A DNA stretch of 64,000 nt from Microbacterium sp. LWH3-1.2 (lineage in GTDB: Bacteria > Actinomycetota > Actinomycetes > Actinomycetales > Microbacteriaceae), in NCBI RefSeq assembly GCF_040675855.1, contig NZ_JBEGIK010000001.1, forward strand, positions 1,798,001 through 1,862,000, written 5' to 3'. The notes under the pieces are model-generated. The model had not been told where the DNA came from, did not search any database, and saw only the letters and a list, made by a program, of their open reading frames with translations. This document shows positions 1 through 7,149 of the stretch, piece by piece. Every line of letters starts with the position of its first letter. The stretch's first letter is position 1. The translations under genes were made by a program, and so were the position numbers.

Positions 1-865
1 TCGTCGCGTCGATGGCCGCCTCCAGGTCGGCGTCGGCGAACACGACGGCGGGGCTCTTGCCGCCCAGCTCCATCGACAGGCCCTTCAGGAACGGTGCGGC
101 GTTGCCGAAGATGATCTGCCCGGTGCGGCTCTCGCCCGTGAACGAGATGAGGGGGACGTCGGGATGCTTCACCAGCGCGTCGCCGGCGTCCTCGCCCAGT
201 CCGTTGACGAGGTTGAAGACGCCCTTCGGAAGGCCTGCCTCCTCGAAGATGCCGGCCCACAGCGACGCCGACAGCGGCGTGAACTCCGCAGGCTTGAGCA
301 CCACCGTGTTGCCGGTCGCGAGCGCCGGGCCGAGCTTCCACGACTCGAGCATGAACGGCGTGTTCCATGGCGTGATGAGCCCTGCGACGCCGATCGGCTT
401 GCGGTTGACGTAGTTCATCTGCCGGCCGGGCACCTTGTAGGCGTCGTCGGCCTGCGCCACGATCAGGTCGGCGAAGAACCGGAAGTTCTCGGCCGCGCGA
501 CGGGCCTGACCGAGCGCCTGCGTGATCGGCAGCCCCGAGTCGAACGACTCCAGCTCCGCCAGACGCGCGTCGCGGGACTCCACGATGTCCGCGATCCGGT
601 GCAGCACGCGGGAACGCTCACGCGGCAGCATCCGCGGCCACGGCCCCTCGGTGAACGCGCGCCGGGCGGCGGCGACGGCGCGGTCGATATCGGCCTTCTT
701 GCCGGCCGCGGCCTGCACGTACGTCTCGTTCGTCACCGGGTCGAGCACGTCGAACGTGTCGCCGTCGGCCGAGTCGACGAACTCACCGTCGATGTAGTGC
801 TGGATGCGGGTCGGCAGGCCCTCGGGCACGTGCCGCGTCGCGAGAAGTGTCTGGGTGTCGGTCAT
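1..865 (-). CDS. hpaE: 5-carboxymethyl-2-hydroxymuconate semialdehyde dehydrogenase-like aldehyde dehydrogenase (3' part missing)
   Basis: This is an NAD(P)-dependent aldehyde dehydrogenase, the enzyme type that oxidises the ring-cleavage semialdehyde of homoprotocatechuate. The window holds the first 288 residues; the catalytic cysteine lies beyond base 1. Visible family signatures are the ITPWNTP block near residue 165, VVLKPAE near 185, SFTGES near 237 and MELGGKSP near 267. The stretch GLPITQA plus RAAENFRFFAD resembles HpaE/HpcC rather than betaine-aldehyde enzymes. The ATG at 865 follows a good GAAGGAG ribosome site. The neighbours, a GntR regulator and an FAH-family protein on the same strand, support a homoprotocatechuate role. 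A related semialdehyde dehydrogenase cannot be excluded because the C-terminal half is absent. Confidence 0.85.
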   Translation of the reverse strand, partial: MTDTQTLLATRHVPEGLPTRIQHYIDGEFVDSADGDTFDVLDPVTNETYVQAAAGKKADIDRAVAAARRAFTEGPWPRMLPRERSRVLHRIADIVESRDARLAELESFDSGLPITQALGQARRAAENFRFFADLIVAQADDAYKVPGRQMNYVNRKPIGVAGLITPWNTPFMLESWKLGPALATGNTVVLKPAEFTPLSASLWAGIFEEAGLPKGVFNLVNGLGEDAGDALVKHPDVPLISFTGESRTGQIIFGNAAPFLKGLSMELGGKSPAVVFADADLEAAIDAT

Positions 866-893
866 TGCTGCTCCTTCGTCGGAGGTTGTGGAG

Positions 894-920
894 ACGGATG
901 CTGCGGCCCGCGGCATCCGT
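894..920 (-). terminator. Hairpin terminator of the GGATGC family
   Basis: A perfect inverted repeat, ACGGATGCTGCGG with a 1-base loop region and its complement, fills the gap between the GntR gene and the downstream dehydrogenase gene. It has no T-run. It may partly separate transcription of the two genes. Confidence 0.55.
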
Positions 921-923
921 GAT

Positions 924-1613
924 TCAGAACGCGGGAAGCCCGAGGGCCTCGTCGGGGTGCTCGTGGATCATGTAGGCGTCGAGGGTCGCCGACCGGTGCC
1001 GGCGGGCCGCCTTCTCGATCTCGCCCAGCGGGGCGCCGGTCTCGATGAGCACGAGGATGTTCTCGTGCTCCCGTACGGACTCCTGGGCCCGGCCCGGCAC
1101 GAAGCTGAAGGTCGAGTCGCGCAGATGGCCGAGGCGGGCCCACTCGGCGTGCACGAGGTCGAGCATGCGCGGGTTGGCGCACTTCTCGTACAGAGCCGCG
1201 TGGAACTCCTGGTTGAGCGCGGTGAACGCTCGCGGGTCGAAGTGCTCGAGCGTCTCGATCATGAGCTCGTTGATGCGACGTGCGTTGCGGATGTCGTCGG
1301 CCGTGAGCCGGCGCGCGGCCAGCGCGGTGGCGGTGCCCTCGAGGATGGACAGCGCCTGCATGCTGTAGCGGTAGTGCGAGTCGTCGACCATCGACACGCG
1401 GGCACCGACATTGCGCTCGAACGTGACGAGCCCTTCGGCCTCGAGCTGGCGGATCGCCTCGCGAACGGGCACGACGCTCATGTCGAGCTCGCCGGCGATG
1501 CTGCCCAGCACCAGGCGGTAACCCGGCGTGAACTCCTGGTTCGCGATGCGCTCCTTGACCCAGCGGTACGCCTGCTGGGACTTGCTGAGCGTGTCGGCTT
1601 CGGCCGGGCTCAT
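924..1613 (-). CDS. FadR-type GntR transcriptional regulator
   Basis: A 229-residue regulator. An N-terminal winged helix (about residues 10-78, with VPVREAIRQLEAEGLV as the recognition-helix signature) is followed by an all-helical FCD ligand-binding domain (about 85-215). FCD domains usually bind small carboxylates with the help of a metal ion. The ATG at 1613 overlaps the stop of the upstream FAH-RraA gene as ATGA, so the two are co-transcribed. It most likely controls the local homoprotocatechuate module and the divergent transporter. A palindrome at 3142-3153 is the best operator candidate. The inducer is unknown. Confidence 0.9.
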   Translation of the reverse strand: MSPAEADTLSKSQQAYRWVKERIANQEFTPGYRLVLGSIAGELDMSVVPVREAIRQLEAEGLVTFERNVGARVSMVDDSHYRYSMQALSILEGTATALAARRLTADDIRNARRINELMIETLEHFDPRAFTALNQEFHAALYEKCANPRMLDLVHAEWARLGHLRDSTFSFVPGRAQESVREHENILVLIETGAPLGEIEKAARRHRSATLDAYMIHEHPDEALGLPAF

Positions 1614-3100
1614 GCGCGGCCTCCTTCTCGGGCGTCGTACTCGGCGCGCCATTCGGCGTTCATCGGGAAGAGTCCGTCGACCGGATGCCCCTCCGCGACG
1701 CGGTCGGCGATCCAGCCGTCCTCGTCTTCCTGGGCGAGGGCCGCGTCCGCGATCTCCTCCGCGATCGCGGGAGGGATCACCACGACCCCGTCCGCGTCCC
1801 CGACGATGACGTCGCCGGGCTGGACGGTGGCACCGCCGCACGCGATCGTGACGTCGCCGTCCCAGGGCACGTGCTTGCGGCCGAGCACCGCGGGGTGGGC
1901 GCCGCAGGAGTACACCGGGATGCCGACCGCGGCGACGGCCGCCGCATCCCGCACCCCTCCGTCGGTGACGATGCCGGCGGCGCCGCGAGCGTGTGCGCGG
2001 ATCGCGAGGATGTCGCCGAGCGTGCCCGAGCCGGCCTCTCCGCGCGCCTCGATCACCACGACCTCGCCGTCGCCGACGGCGTCGAACACGCGCTTCTGCG
2101 CGTTGTAGCCGCCGCCGTGCGACGCGAAGAGGTCTTCGCGGTTGGGCACGAACCGCAGCGTGCGGGCGGTGCCGACGAGCTTCGCTTCGGGATGCAGCGG
2201 CCGGACGCCGTCGATGTGCACGTTGTCGAGCCCGCGCTTGCGCAGCTGTGCCGACAGGCCTGCGACGGGCACCGCCTCGAGCTTGGCGCGCAGTCGGGGG
2301 GAGAGTGGCGGGTTCGCGGCCTCCGCCGGCGGAAGTCCGGCCGCCTCCCGAGAGCCCCACGCCTCGCTGCGCTGCAGGTCGTCGACGGCGGGCAGTGACC
2401 CGAGCTCCGCGTCGAACGCGGCGGCTCCCTGCACCACCGTGGTGACCAGTCGACCCGAAGACGGGCCGCCGGGCACATCGACCTCGACCTCGACCACGTC
2501 GCCGGGCTGCGCCACCGACGACCCCGCCGGCGTGCCCGTGAGAATCACGTCGCCCGTCTCGAGCGTGAAGTGCTGCGACAGGTCGGCGACCAGCTGTGCG
2601 AAGGGGAAGATCATGCCCGCAGCGGTGTCGTCCTGCACGAGGCTGCCGTTGAGCCACGTTCGCACGCGGAGTGTGCTCGGGTCGATCTCGCGGGCGTCGA
2701 TGAGAGACGGACCGACCGGGGTGCAGCCGTCGCCGCCCTTGGACCGCACGTTCGAGCCCTTGTCGTTCGCGCGCAGGTCGTACAGCCCGAAGTCGTTGGA
2801 CGCGGTGACCCACGCGACGTGCGACCAGGCGTCGTCGAGCGCGACGCGTCGCGCGGGAGCGCCGATGACCAGCGCGATCTCGCCCTCGAAGGCGAGGAGC
2901 TCAGTGCCCGCAGGACGTTCGATCGTGTCGCCGGAGGAGGCGACCGAGCTGGACGGCTTGAAGAAGTACGACGGATGCTGCGGCCGCCGCCCGCGCTGAT
3001 CCGCACGCGACGCGTAGCTGAGGTGGACGGCGACGATCTTGCCGGGGCGGCCGGGGAGGGCTGCGAAACGGCGGTCTGCGGCATCCGTGATCTCGTCCAT
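1610..3100 (-). CDS. Fusion of fumarylacetoacetate-hydrolase-family domain with RraA/HMG-aldolase-like domain
   Basis: A 496-residue two-domain protein. Residues about 75-285 are an FAH fold (GDVILTGTPAG near 225), as in HpaG, the decarboxylase/isomerase of homoprotocatechuate meta-cleavage. Residues about 300-470 are an RraA-like fold carrying the aldolase/decarboxylase signature GDILAIRAHARGAAG followed by TDGGVRD. Members of the second family include 4-hydroxy-4-methyl-2-oxoglutarate aldolase and oxaloacetate decarboxylase. The start chosen is the ATG at 3100, which has a GGGAG ribosome site; a longer frame reaches 3223 but crosses the promoter. Inference: one polypeptide may isomerise/decarboxylate the ring-cleavage product and then cleave it. 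A proven substrate is lacking. Confidence 0.85.
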   Translation of the reverse strand: MDEITDAADRRFAALPGRPGKIVAVHLSYASRADQRGRRPQHPSYFFKPSSSVASSGDTIERPAGTELLAFEGEIALVIGAPARRVALDDAWSHVAWVTASNDFGLYDLRANDKGSNVRSKGGDGCTPVGPSLIDAREIDPSTLRVRTWLNGSLVQDDTAAGMIFPFAQLVADLSQHFTLETGDVILTGTPAGSSVAQPGDVVEVEVDVPGGPSSGRLVTTVVQGAAAFDAELGSLPAVDDLQRSEAWGSREAAGLPPAEAANPPLSPRLRAKLEAVPVAGLSAQLRKRGLDNVHIDGVRPLHPEAKLVGTARTLRFVPNREDLFASHGGGYNAQKRVFDAVGDGEVVVIEARGEAGSGTLGDILAIRAHARGAAGIVTDGGVRDAAAVAAVGIPVYSCGAHPAVLGRKHVPWDGDVTIACGGATVQPGDVIVGDADGVVVIPPAIAEEIADAALAQEDEDGWIADRVAEGHPVDGLFPMNAEWRAEYDAREGGRA

Positions 3101-3141
3101 GAGCTCCCTCACTCGAAGCGACCTGTTGCGTCGTATCCGAA

Positions 3142-3153
3142 ATCGTATATGAT
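3142..3153. promoter_or_regulatory. Candidate GntR operator in a divergent promoter
   Basis: ATCGTATATGAT is palindromic at 10 of 12 positions and lies between the FAH-RraA gene and the MFS gene. Eleven of its bases recur, inverted, at 17788-17798 in the mobA promoter. FadR-type regulators bind palindromes of this kind; assigning it to the neighbouring GntR protein is inference. Confidence 0.5.
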
Positions 3154-3223
3154 CGTCCAGCATCCGGCAAGCTTCCCAGAAGTTCGCCGGCGACGACGCC
3201 GTCAGCCCCGACACAGGAGTCAC

Positions 3224-4606
3224 ATGAGCACCTCACGATCCCCTCAGGGATTCACCCCCACCGGAACCATCGCGTCGACCCCCGACCGCCGTCGCGTCGT
3301 GTTCGCGACCGTCGTCGGCACCACCGTCGAGTGGTACGACTTCTTCATCTATGCGACCGCGGTCGGGCTGGTCTTCGGCCAGCTGTTCTTCGCGCCGCTC
3401 GGCGCGAACAGCGCGATCGTGGCCTTCGCGACCGTCGGCGTGAGCTTCCTCTTCCGCCCGCTCGGCGCGTTCCTCGCCGGCCACTTCGGCGACAAGTACG
3501 GCCGCAAAGTCGTGCTCATGTGGACGCTCATCCTCATGGGTGCGGCGACCGCGCTCATCGGCGTACTGCCGACGTACGAGGCGATCGGGATCGCGGCCCC
3601 GATCCTCCTCGTGCTGCTGCGCATCATCCAGGGCATCTCCGCGGGCGGCGAGTGGGGTGGCGCCGTGCTCATGGCCGTCGAGCACGCGCCGAAGAAGCGT
3701 CGCGGTGCCTTCGGCGCCTCGCCGCAGATCGGCGTGCCGCTCGGCCTGCTGCTCGCCTCGGGTGTCATGGCGCTCATGGCGATGATCGCCCCCGGCGACG
3801 CGTTTCTCGTATGGGGCTGGCGCGTCCCGTTCCTCCTCAGCGTGGTGCTGATCCTCGTGGGCTACTACGTCCGCCGCCGCGTCGAGGAGAGCCCGGTCTT
3901 CGCCGAGCTCGCCGAGCGCAAGGAGAAGGCGCGGATGCCGATCGTCACGCTCTTCCGCAAGCACCTGCTCCTCGTGATCATCGCCGCGCTGGTCTTCGCG
4001 GGCAACAACGCCGTCGGCTACATGACCACAGGCGGGTACATCCAGGGCTACTCGACGAACCCCGAGGGACCGCTCGGCCTCGAGCGCGGACCGGTGCTGT
4101 GGGCGGTCGCGGGATCGGCCGTCACCTGGCTGCTGTCGACGCTGGCTGCCGGCTTCATCTCCGACCGCATCGGGCGCCGCACGACGTACATCATCGGCTG
4201 GATCCTGCAGCTCGTGGGCGTCTTCCTGCTGTTCCCGCTCGTGAACACGGGTGATATCTGGCTGCTGTTCCTCGGACTCGCGATCCTCACGATCGGCCTC
4301 GGCTTCACGTACGGCCCCCAGGCCGCGCTGTACTCCGAGCTGTTCCCGGCATCCATCCGCTTCTCGGGCGTCTCGATCTCGTACGCGATCGGCGCGATCC
4401 TCGGCGGTGCGTTCGCCCCCACCATCGCGACGGCGCTCGTGCAGGCGACCGGCTCGACCCTGTCGGTCACGTGGTACCTCGCCGCCATGACGGTGATCGG
4501 ACTCATCGCGACACTGCTGCTGCGCGACCGCTCCGGCATCCCGCTCGGCCCCGATCACGAGGCCGAGCAGTCGGCCAGCCCGATCTACGGCTTCTCCAAG
4601 GCCTGA
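3224..4606 (+). CDS. MFS transporter of the metabolite:H+ symporter (MHS) family
   Basis: A 460-residue, 12-segment inner-membrane symporter. The first helix carries the MHS hallmark VVGTTVEWYDFFIYATA. The loop between helices 2 and 3 reads GHFGDKYGRKVVL, and helix 5 has the RIIQGISAGGEWGGA block shared with ShiA, ProP and KgtP relatives. The ATG at 3224 has an AGGAG site. A longer in-frame extension upstream has no support. It diverges from the FAH-RraA-GntR-HpaE genes and shares their control region, so it probably imports an aromatic or phenylacetic acid derivative. The exact substrate cannot be read from the sequence. Confidence 0.88.
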   Translation: MSTSRSPQGFTPTGTIASTPDRRRVVFATVVGTTVEWYDFFIYATAVGLVFGQLFFAPLGANSAIVAFATVGVSFLFRPLGAFLAGHFGDKYGRKVVLMWTLILMGAATALIGVLPTYEAIGIAAPILLVLLRIIQGISAGGEWGGAVLMAVEHAPKKRRGAFGASPQIGVPLGLLLASGVMALMAMIAPGDAFLVWGWRVPFLLSVVLILVGYYVRRRVEESPVFAELAERKEKARMPIVTLFRKHLLLVIIAALVFAGNNAVGYMTTGGYIQGYSTNPEGPLGLERGPVLWAVAGSAVTWLLSTLAAGFISDRIGRRTTYIIGWILQLVGVFLLFPLVNTGDIWLLFLGLAILTIGLGFTYGPQAALYSELFPASIRFSGVSISYAIGAILGGAFAPTIATALVQATGSTLSVTWYLAAMTVIGLIATLLLRDRSGIPLGPDHEAEQSASPIYGFSKA

Positions 4607-4617
4607 CCTTTCGTGAG

Positions 4618-4668
4618 ACGGATGCTGCGCCCCTGAGCCGCTGTGCAGGCTCGGGGCGCAGCATCCGT
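4618..4668 (+). terminator. Long GGATGC-type hairpin after the MFS gene
   Basis: ACGGATGCTGCGCCCC pairs with GGGGCGCAGCATCCGT and the stem extends by GAGCC/GGCTC past a single bulged T. It begins 12 bases after the MFS stop codon, between convergent genes, where it could serve both strands. Confidence 0.75.
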
Positions 4669-4820
4669 CGTTCCGTCGTTCCGTCGTTCCGTCGCCCCGT
4701 CGCTCCGCCGCCCCGCGCCCTGGTGCCGCGACCATGCCCCTGGTGCCGCGACCATGCCCCTGGTGCCGCGACCATGCCGGGCATGCTCGGCGCGGGAGGG
4801 GCACGCTCGGCGCGGGAGGG
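4664..4820. repeat. Cluster of short tandem repeats
   Basis: Three tandem arrays lie end to end: an 8-base unit (TTCCGTCG) about three times plus degenerate copies, a 20-base unit (TGGTGCCGCGACCATGCCCC) at 4721, 4741 and 4761, and a second 20-base unit (GCATGCTCGGCGCGGGAGGG) at 4781 and 4801. The region separates the convergent MFS and TetR genes and codes for nothing convincing. Confidence 0.85.
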
Positions 4821-4837
4821 GAAGGGAGGGGCGGGGC

Positions 4838-5446
4838 TCAGCGGGTGCGCATGCCGTCGAGGGCCACCGCGACGACGTCGTGGGCAAGCCGCTCGCGATC
4901 GACGGCGCCGCCGGGGCGATACCACTCGACGATCGAGTTGACCATGCCGAACACCAGGCGCGTGGCCACGGCGCCGTCGACATCCGCGCGCACCTGACCG
5001 GCGCGCTGCGCCGCGGCCACGAGCGCCGTCACGCGGTGGTCGAAGCTGCGTCGGCGTTCGAGGGCGGCGCGCTCGACCTCGCTGTTGCCCCGGACGCGCA
5101 GCAGGAGCGTGACATAGGGGAGCTTGTCGACGAGCACCCCCACGGCTCCGCGCAGCACGGCGCCGAGTCGCTCGACGGGGTCGCCCACGGAGGCGCCCGG
5201 CTCGTCGAGCACGCCCTCGAGCCCATCGAGCGCCTCGTCGAGAGCGAGCGCGAGCAGTTGCTCCTTCGAGTCGAAGTGGTGGTACAGGGCCGACTTCGTG
5301 AGGCCCAGGCGCGAGGCGAGATCGGCGACGGACGTCGCGTCGTATCCCTGCTCGTTGAAGAGTGCCACCGCGACCGCCAGCACCTGGTCGCGGTCGTAGC
5401 CGGGCCGTCCGCGTCGCGCGGGGGAGGCGTCGGTGCTCGCGGACAT
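4838..5446 (-). CDS. paaR: TetR-family repressor of phenylacetate catabolism (PaaR-like)
   Basis: A 202-residue TetR regulator. The N-terminal helix-turn-helix (about residues 15-62) contains SVADLASRLGLTKSALYHHF, and the C-terminal ligand domain is typical in length. It is transcribed divergently from the paaF-paaH-paaZ-paaI operon. The intergenic space holds ACTGAACGATCGATCAGA, and a close relative of this site precedes paaA. Known actinobacterial PaaR proteins are TetR repressors that bind similar palindromes and respond to phenylacetyl-CoA. The ATG at 5446 lacks a strong ribosome site. Function is assigned by context plus family. Confidence 0.8.
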   Translation of the reverse strand: MSASTDASPARRGRPGYDRDQVLAVAVALFNEQGYDATSVADLASRLGLTKSALYHHFDSKEQLLALALDEALDGLEGVLDEPGASVGDPVERLGAVLRGAVGVLVDKLPYVTLLLRVRGNSEVERAALERRRSFDHRVTALVAAAQRAGQVRADVDGAVATRLVFGMVNSIVEWYRPGGAVDRERLAHDVVAVALDGMRTR

Positions 5447-5497
5447 GTGCTCAGTCTCGCACCCGTCGCCGTGGACGCCGGGCGACACGGTGACATT

Positions 5498-5515
5498 ACT
5501 GAACGATCGATCAGA
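5498..5515. promoter_or_regulatory. Putative PaaR operator 1
   Basis: ACTGAACGATCGATCAGA sits between paaR and paaF. Its left half ACTGAACG is identical to the left half of the site upstream of paaA (9832-9849), and the right half is an imperfect inverted copy. It is placed to repress both divergent promoters. Confidence 0.6.
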
Positions 5516-5560
5516 TATTATGGGCGCGAGACCGTGACGGAGCGGATCGAGAGGATGCCG

Positions 5561-6298
5561 ATGCCTGAGCCGCTCAAGATCCAGCGGGGCGAGGACCGCG
5601 TCGTCGCGACGCTGTCGCGGCCGGAGGTGCGCAACGCGATCGATCAGGACACCATCGACCGTCTGCACGAGCTGTGCGGCGAGCTCGAGCGCGAGCCCCG
5701 CACGCTCATCCTCACGGGCTCCGACGGTGTGTTCGCCTCGGGCGCCGACATCGCCCAGCTGCGCCAACGCCGCGCCGCCGACGCGCGCCGGGGCATCAAC
5801 ACCCGCGCCTTCACTCGGGTACGCAACCTGCCGATGCCCGTCATCGCGGCGATCGACGGCTACGCGCTGGGAGGCGGGGCCGAGCTCGCGTACGCGGCCG
5901 ACATCCGCATCGGAACGCCGAGCCTCGAGATCGGCAACCCCGAGACCGGTCTCGGCATCATCGCGGCGGCGGGTGCGACGTGGCGCCTGCCCGAGATCGT
6001 CGGCGAGGCCCGGGCCGCCGAGATGCTGCTGACAGGGCGCATCCTGGATGCCGACACCGCCGTCGACTGGGGGCTCGTGTCCTCGCTGTACGAGCCCGCC
6101 GACCTGCTCGCCGCGGCCCACGCGATCGCCGACCGCATCGCGCGCAACGACCCGTTGGCGACGCGCCACACGAAGACGGCGCTGCTCGCCCCGCGCGCCG
6201 CGCACCCCGAGATCGAGCTGGAGCTGCAGGCGCAGCTCTTCGAGAGCCCCGAGAAGGAGCGGCGCATGACCGCGTTCCTCGAGAGGAAGAAGCGATGA
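5561..6298 (+). CDS. paaF: Enoyl-CoA hydratase, 2,3-dehydroadipyl-CoA hydratase type
   Basis: A 245-residue crotonase-fold enzyme proposed to hydrate 2,3-dehydroadipyl-CoA late in the phenylacetyl-CoA pathway. The oxyanion-hole motif GYALGGGAELAYAADIRI (about residues 102-119) and the catalytic acid block NPETGLGI (about 127-134) are present; the SGADIAQL segment near 65 binds CoA. Start at 5561 is favoured because GAGAGG lies six bases upstream; the ATG at 5555 is the alternative. The stop overlaps the next gene as ATGA. Crotonase enzymes are hard to tell apart, so the exact step rests on operon context. Confidence 0.85.
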   Translation: MPEPLKIQRGEDRVVATLSRPEVRNAIDQDTIDRLHELCGELEREPRTLILTGSDGVFASGADIAQLRQRRAADARRGINTRAFTRVRNLPMPVIAAIDGYALGGGAELAYAADIRIGTPSLEIGNPETGLGIIAAAGATWRLPEIVGEARAAEMLLTGRILDADTAVDWGLVSSLYEPADLLAAAHAIADRIARNDPLATRHTKTALLAPRAAHPEIELELQAQLFESPEKERRMTAFLERKKR

Positions 6299-7149
6299 GC
6301 GTTCCTGATCGCGTCGGCGTGATCGGCGGCGGGCGCATGGGCACGGGCATCGCGCACGCGTTCGTGCTCGCCGGCGCTGAGGTGGTCGTCGTCGAGCGCG
6401 ACGACCCGGCGGCGGTGGCAGCATCCGCTCGGCTCCTCGAAACCGTGCGCCGCAGCGTCGAGCGCGGCACCACCGACATCGGATACGAGGCGCTCGCCGC
6501 AGCGATCAGGACGGCGACGGATGCTGCGGCCCTGGCCGGCTGCGGCCTCGTCGTGGAGGCGGTCCCGGAGGATCGGGAGCTGAAGCTCGAGGCCCTCGGC
6601 CGCGCCGAGCGCGTGCTCGCACCGGAGGCGGTGCTCGCGACGAACACCTCGTCCATCTCGATCGACGACCTCGCCTCCGGCCTCGCACGCCCGGAGCGCT
6701 TCCTGGGTCTGCACTTCTTCAACCCCGTGCCCGCGTCGCAGCTCGTCGAGGTCGTCGCCGGCACGGCGGTCGACCCGGCGCTCGTCGACGACGCCAAGAG
6801 CTGGATCGCCGCGCTCGGCAAGACGCCGATCATCGTGCGCGACAGTCCGGGCTTCGCATCGAGCAGGCTCGGAGTCGCGCTCGGGCTCGAGGCGATCCGC
6901 ATGCTCGAGGAGGGCGTCGCCTCGGCCGCCGACATCGACGCGGCGATGGAGCTCGGGTACCGGCATCCGGTCGGTCCGCTCCGCACGACGGACCTCGTCG
7001 GGCTCGATGTGCGACTCGGCATCGCCGAGGAGCTGCATCGCGAGCTGGGGGAGCGCTTCGCGCCCCCGGAGCTGCTCAGGCGCCTCGTCGCCGACGGACA
7101 TCTCGGCCGCAAGACCGGCCGCGGCTTCTACGAATGGAGTGAACAGTGA
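6295..7149 (+). CDS. paaH: 3-hydroxyacyl-CoA dehydrogenase (3-hydroxyadipyl-CoA dehydrogenase)
   Basis: A 284-residue NAD-dependent dehydrogenase expected to oxidise 3-hydroxyadipyl-CoA to 3-oxoadipyl-CoA. The Rossmann motif VGVIGGGRMGTGIAHAF starts at residue 7. The ATNTSSISI and LHFFNPVP blocks (about residues 118 and 140), including the catalytic His and Asn, are typical, and the C-terminal helical domain ends in GRKTGRGFYEW. It overlaps paaF by ATGA and paaZ by TGATG, so translation is probably coupled. The matching thiolase gene, paaJ, is not in the window. Confidence 0.92.
   Translation: MSVPDRVGVIGGGRMGTGIAHAFVLAGAEVVVVERDDPAAVAASARLLETVRRSVERGTTDIGYEALAAAIRTATDAAALAGCGLVVEAVPEDRELKLEALGRAERVLAPEAVLATNTSSISIDDLASGLARPERFLGLHFFNPVPASQLVEVVAGTAVDPALVDDAKSWIAALGKTPIIVRDSPGFASSRLGVALGLEAIRMLEEGVASAADIDAAMELGYRHPVGPLRTTDLVGLDVRLGIAEELHRELGERFAPPELLRRLVADGHLGRKTGRGFYEWSEQ

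Noticed and set aside
924..2813. Reading the GntR gene as the end of a 629-residue protein
   Set aside because: The upstream 400 codons are an Arg-rich shadow of the FAH-RraA gene; the regulator starts at 1613 with ATGA overlap.
3101..3223. Upstream in-frame extensions of the FAH-RraA and MFS genes
   Set aside because: Both would cross the divergent promoter and its palindrome, and neither has a ribosome site there.
3233..4804. A 523-codon minus-strand frame opposite the first MHS transporter
   Set aside because: Same shadow pattern; it also runs through tandem repeats and a terminator.
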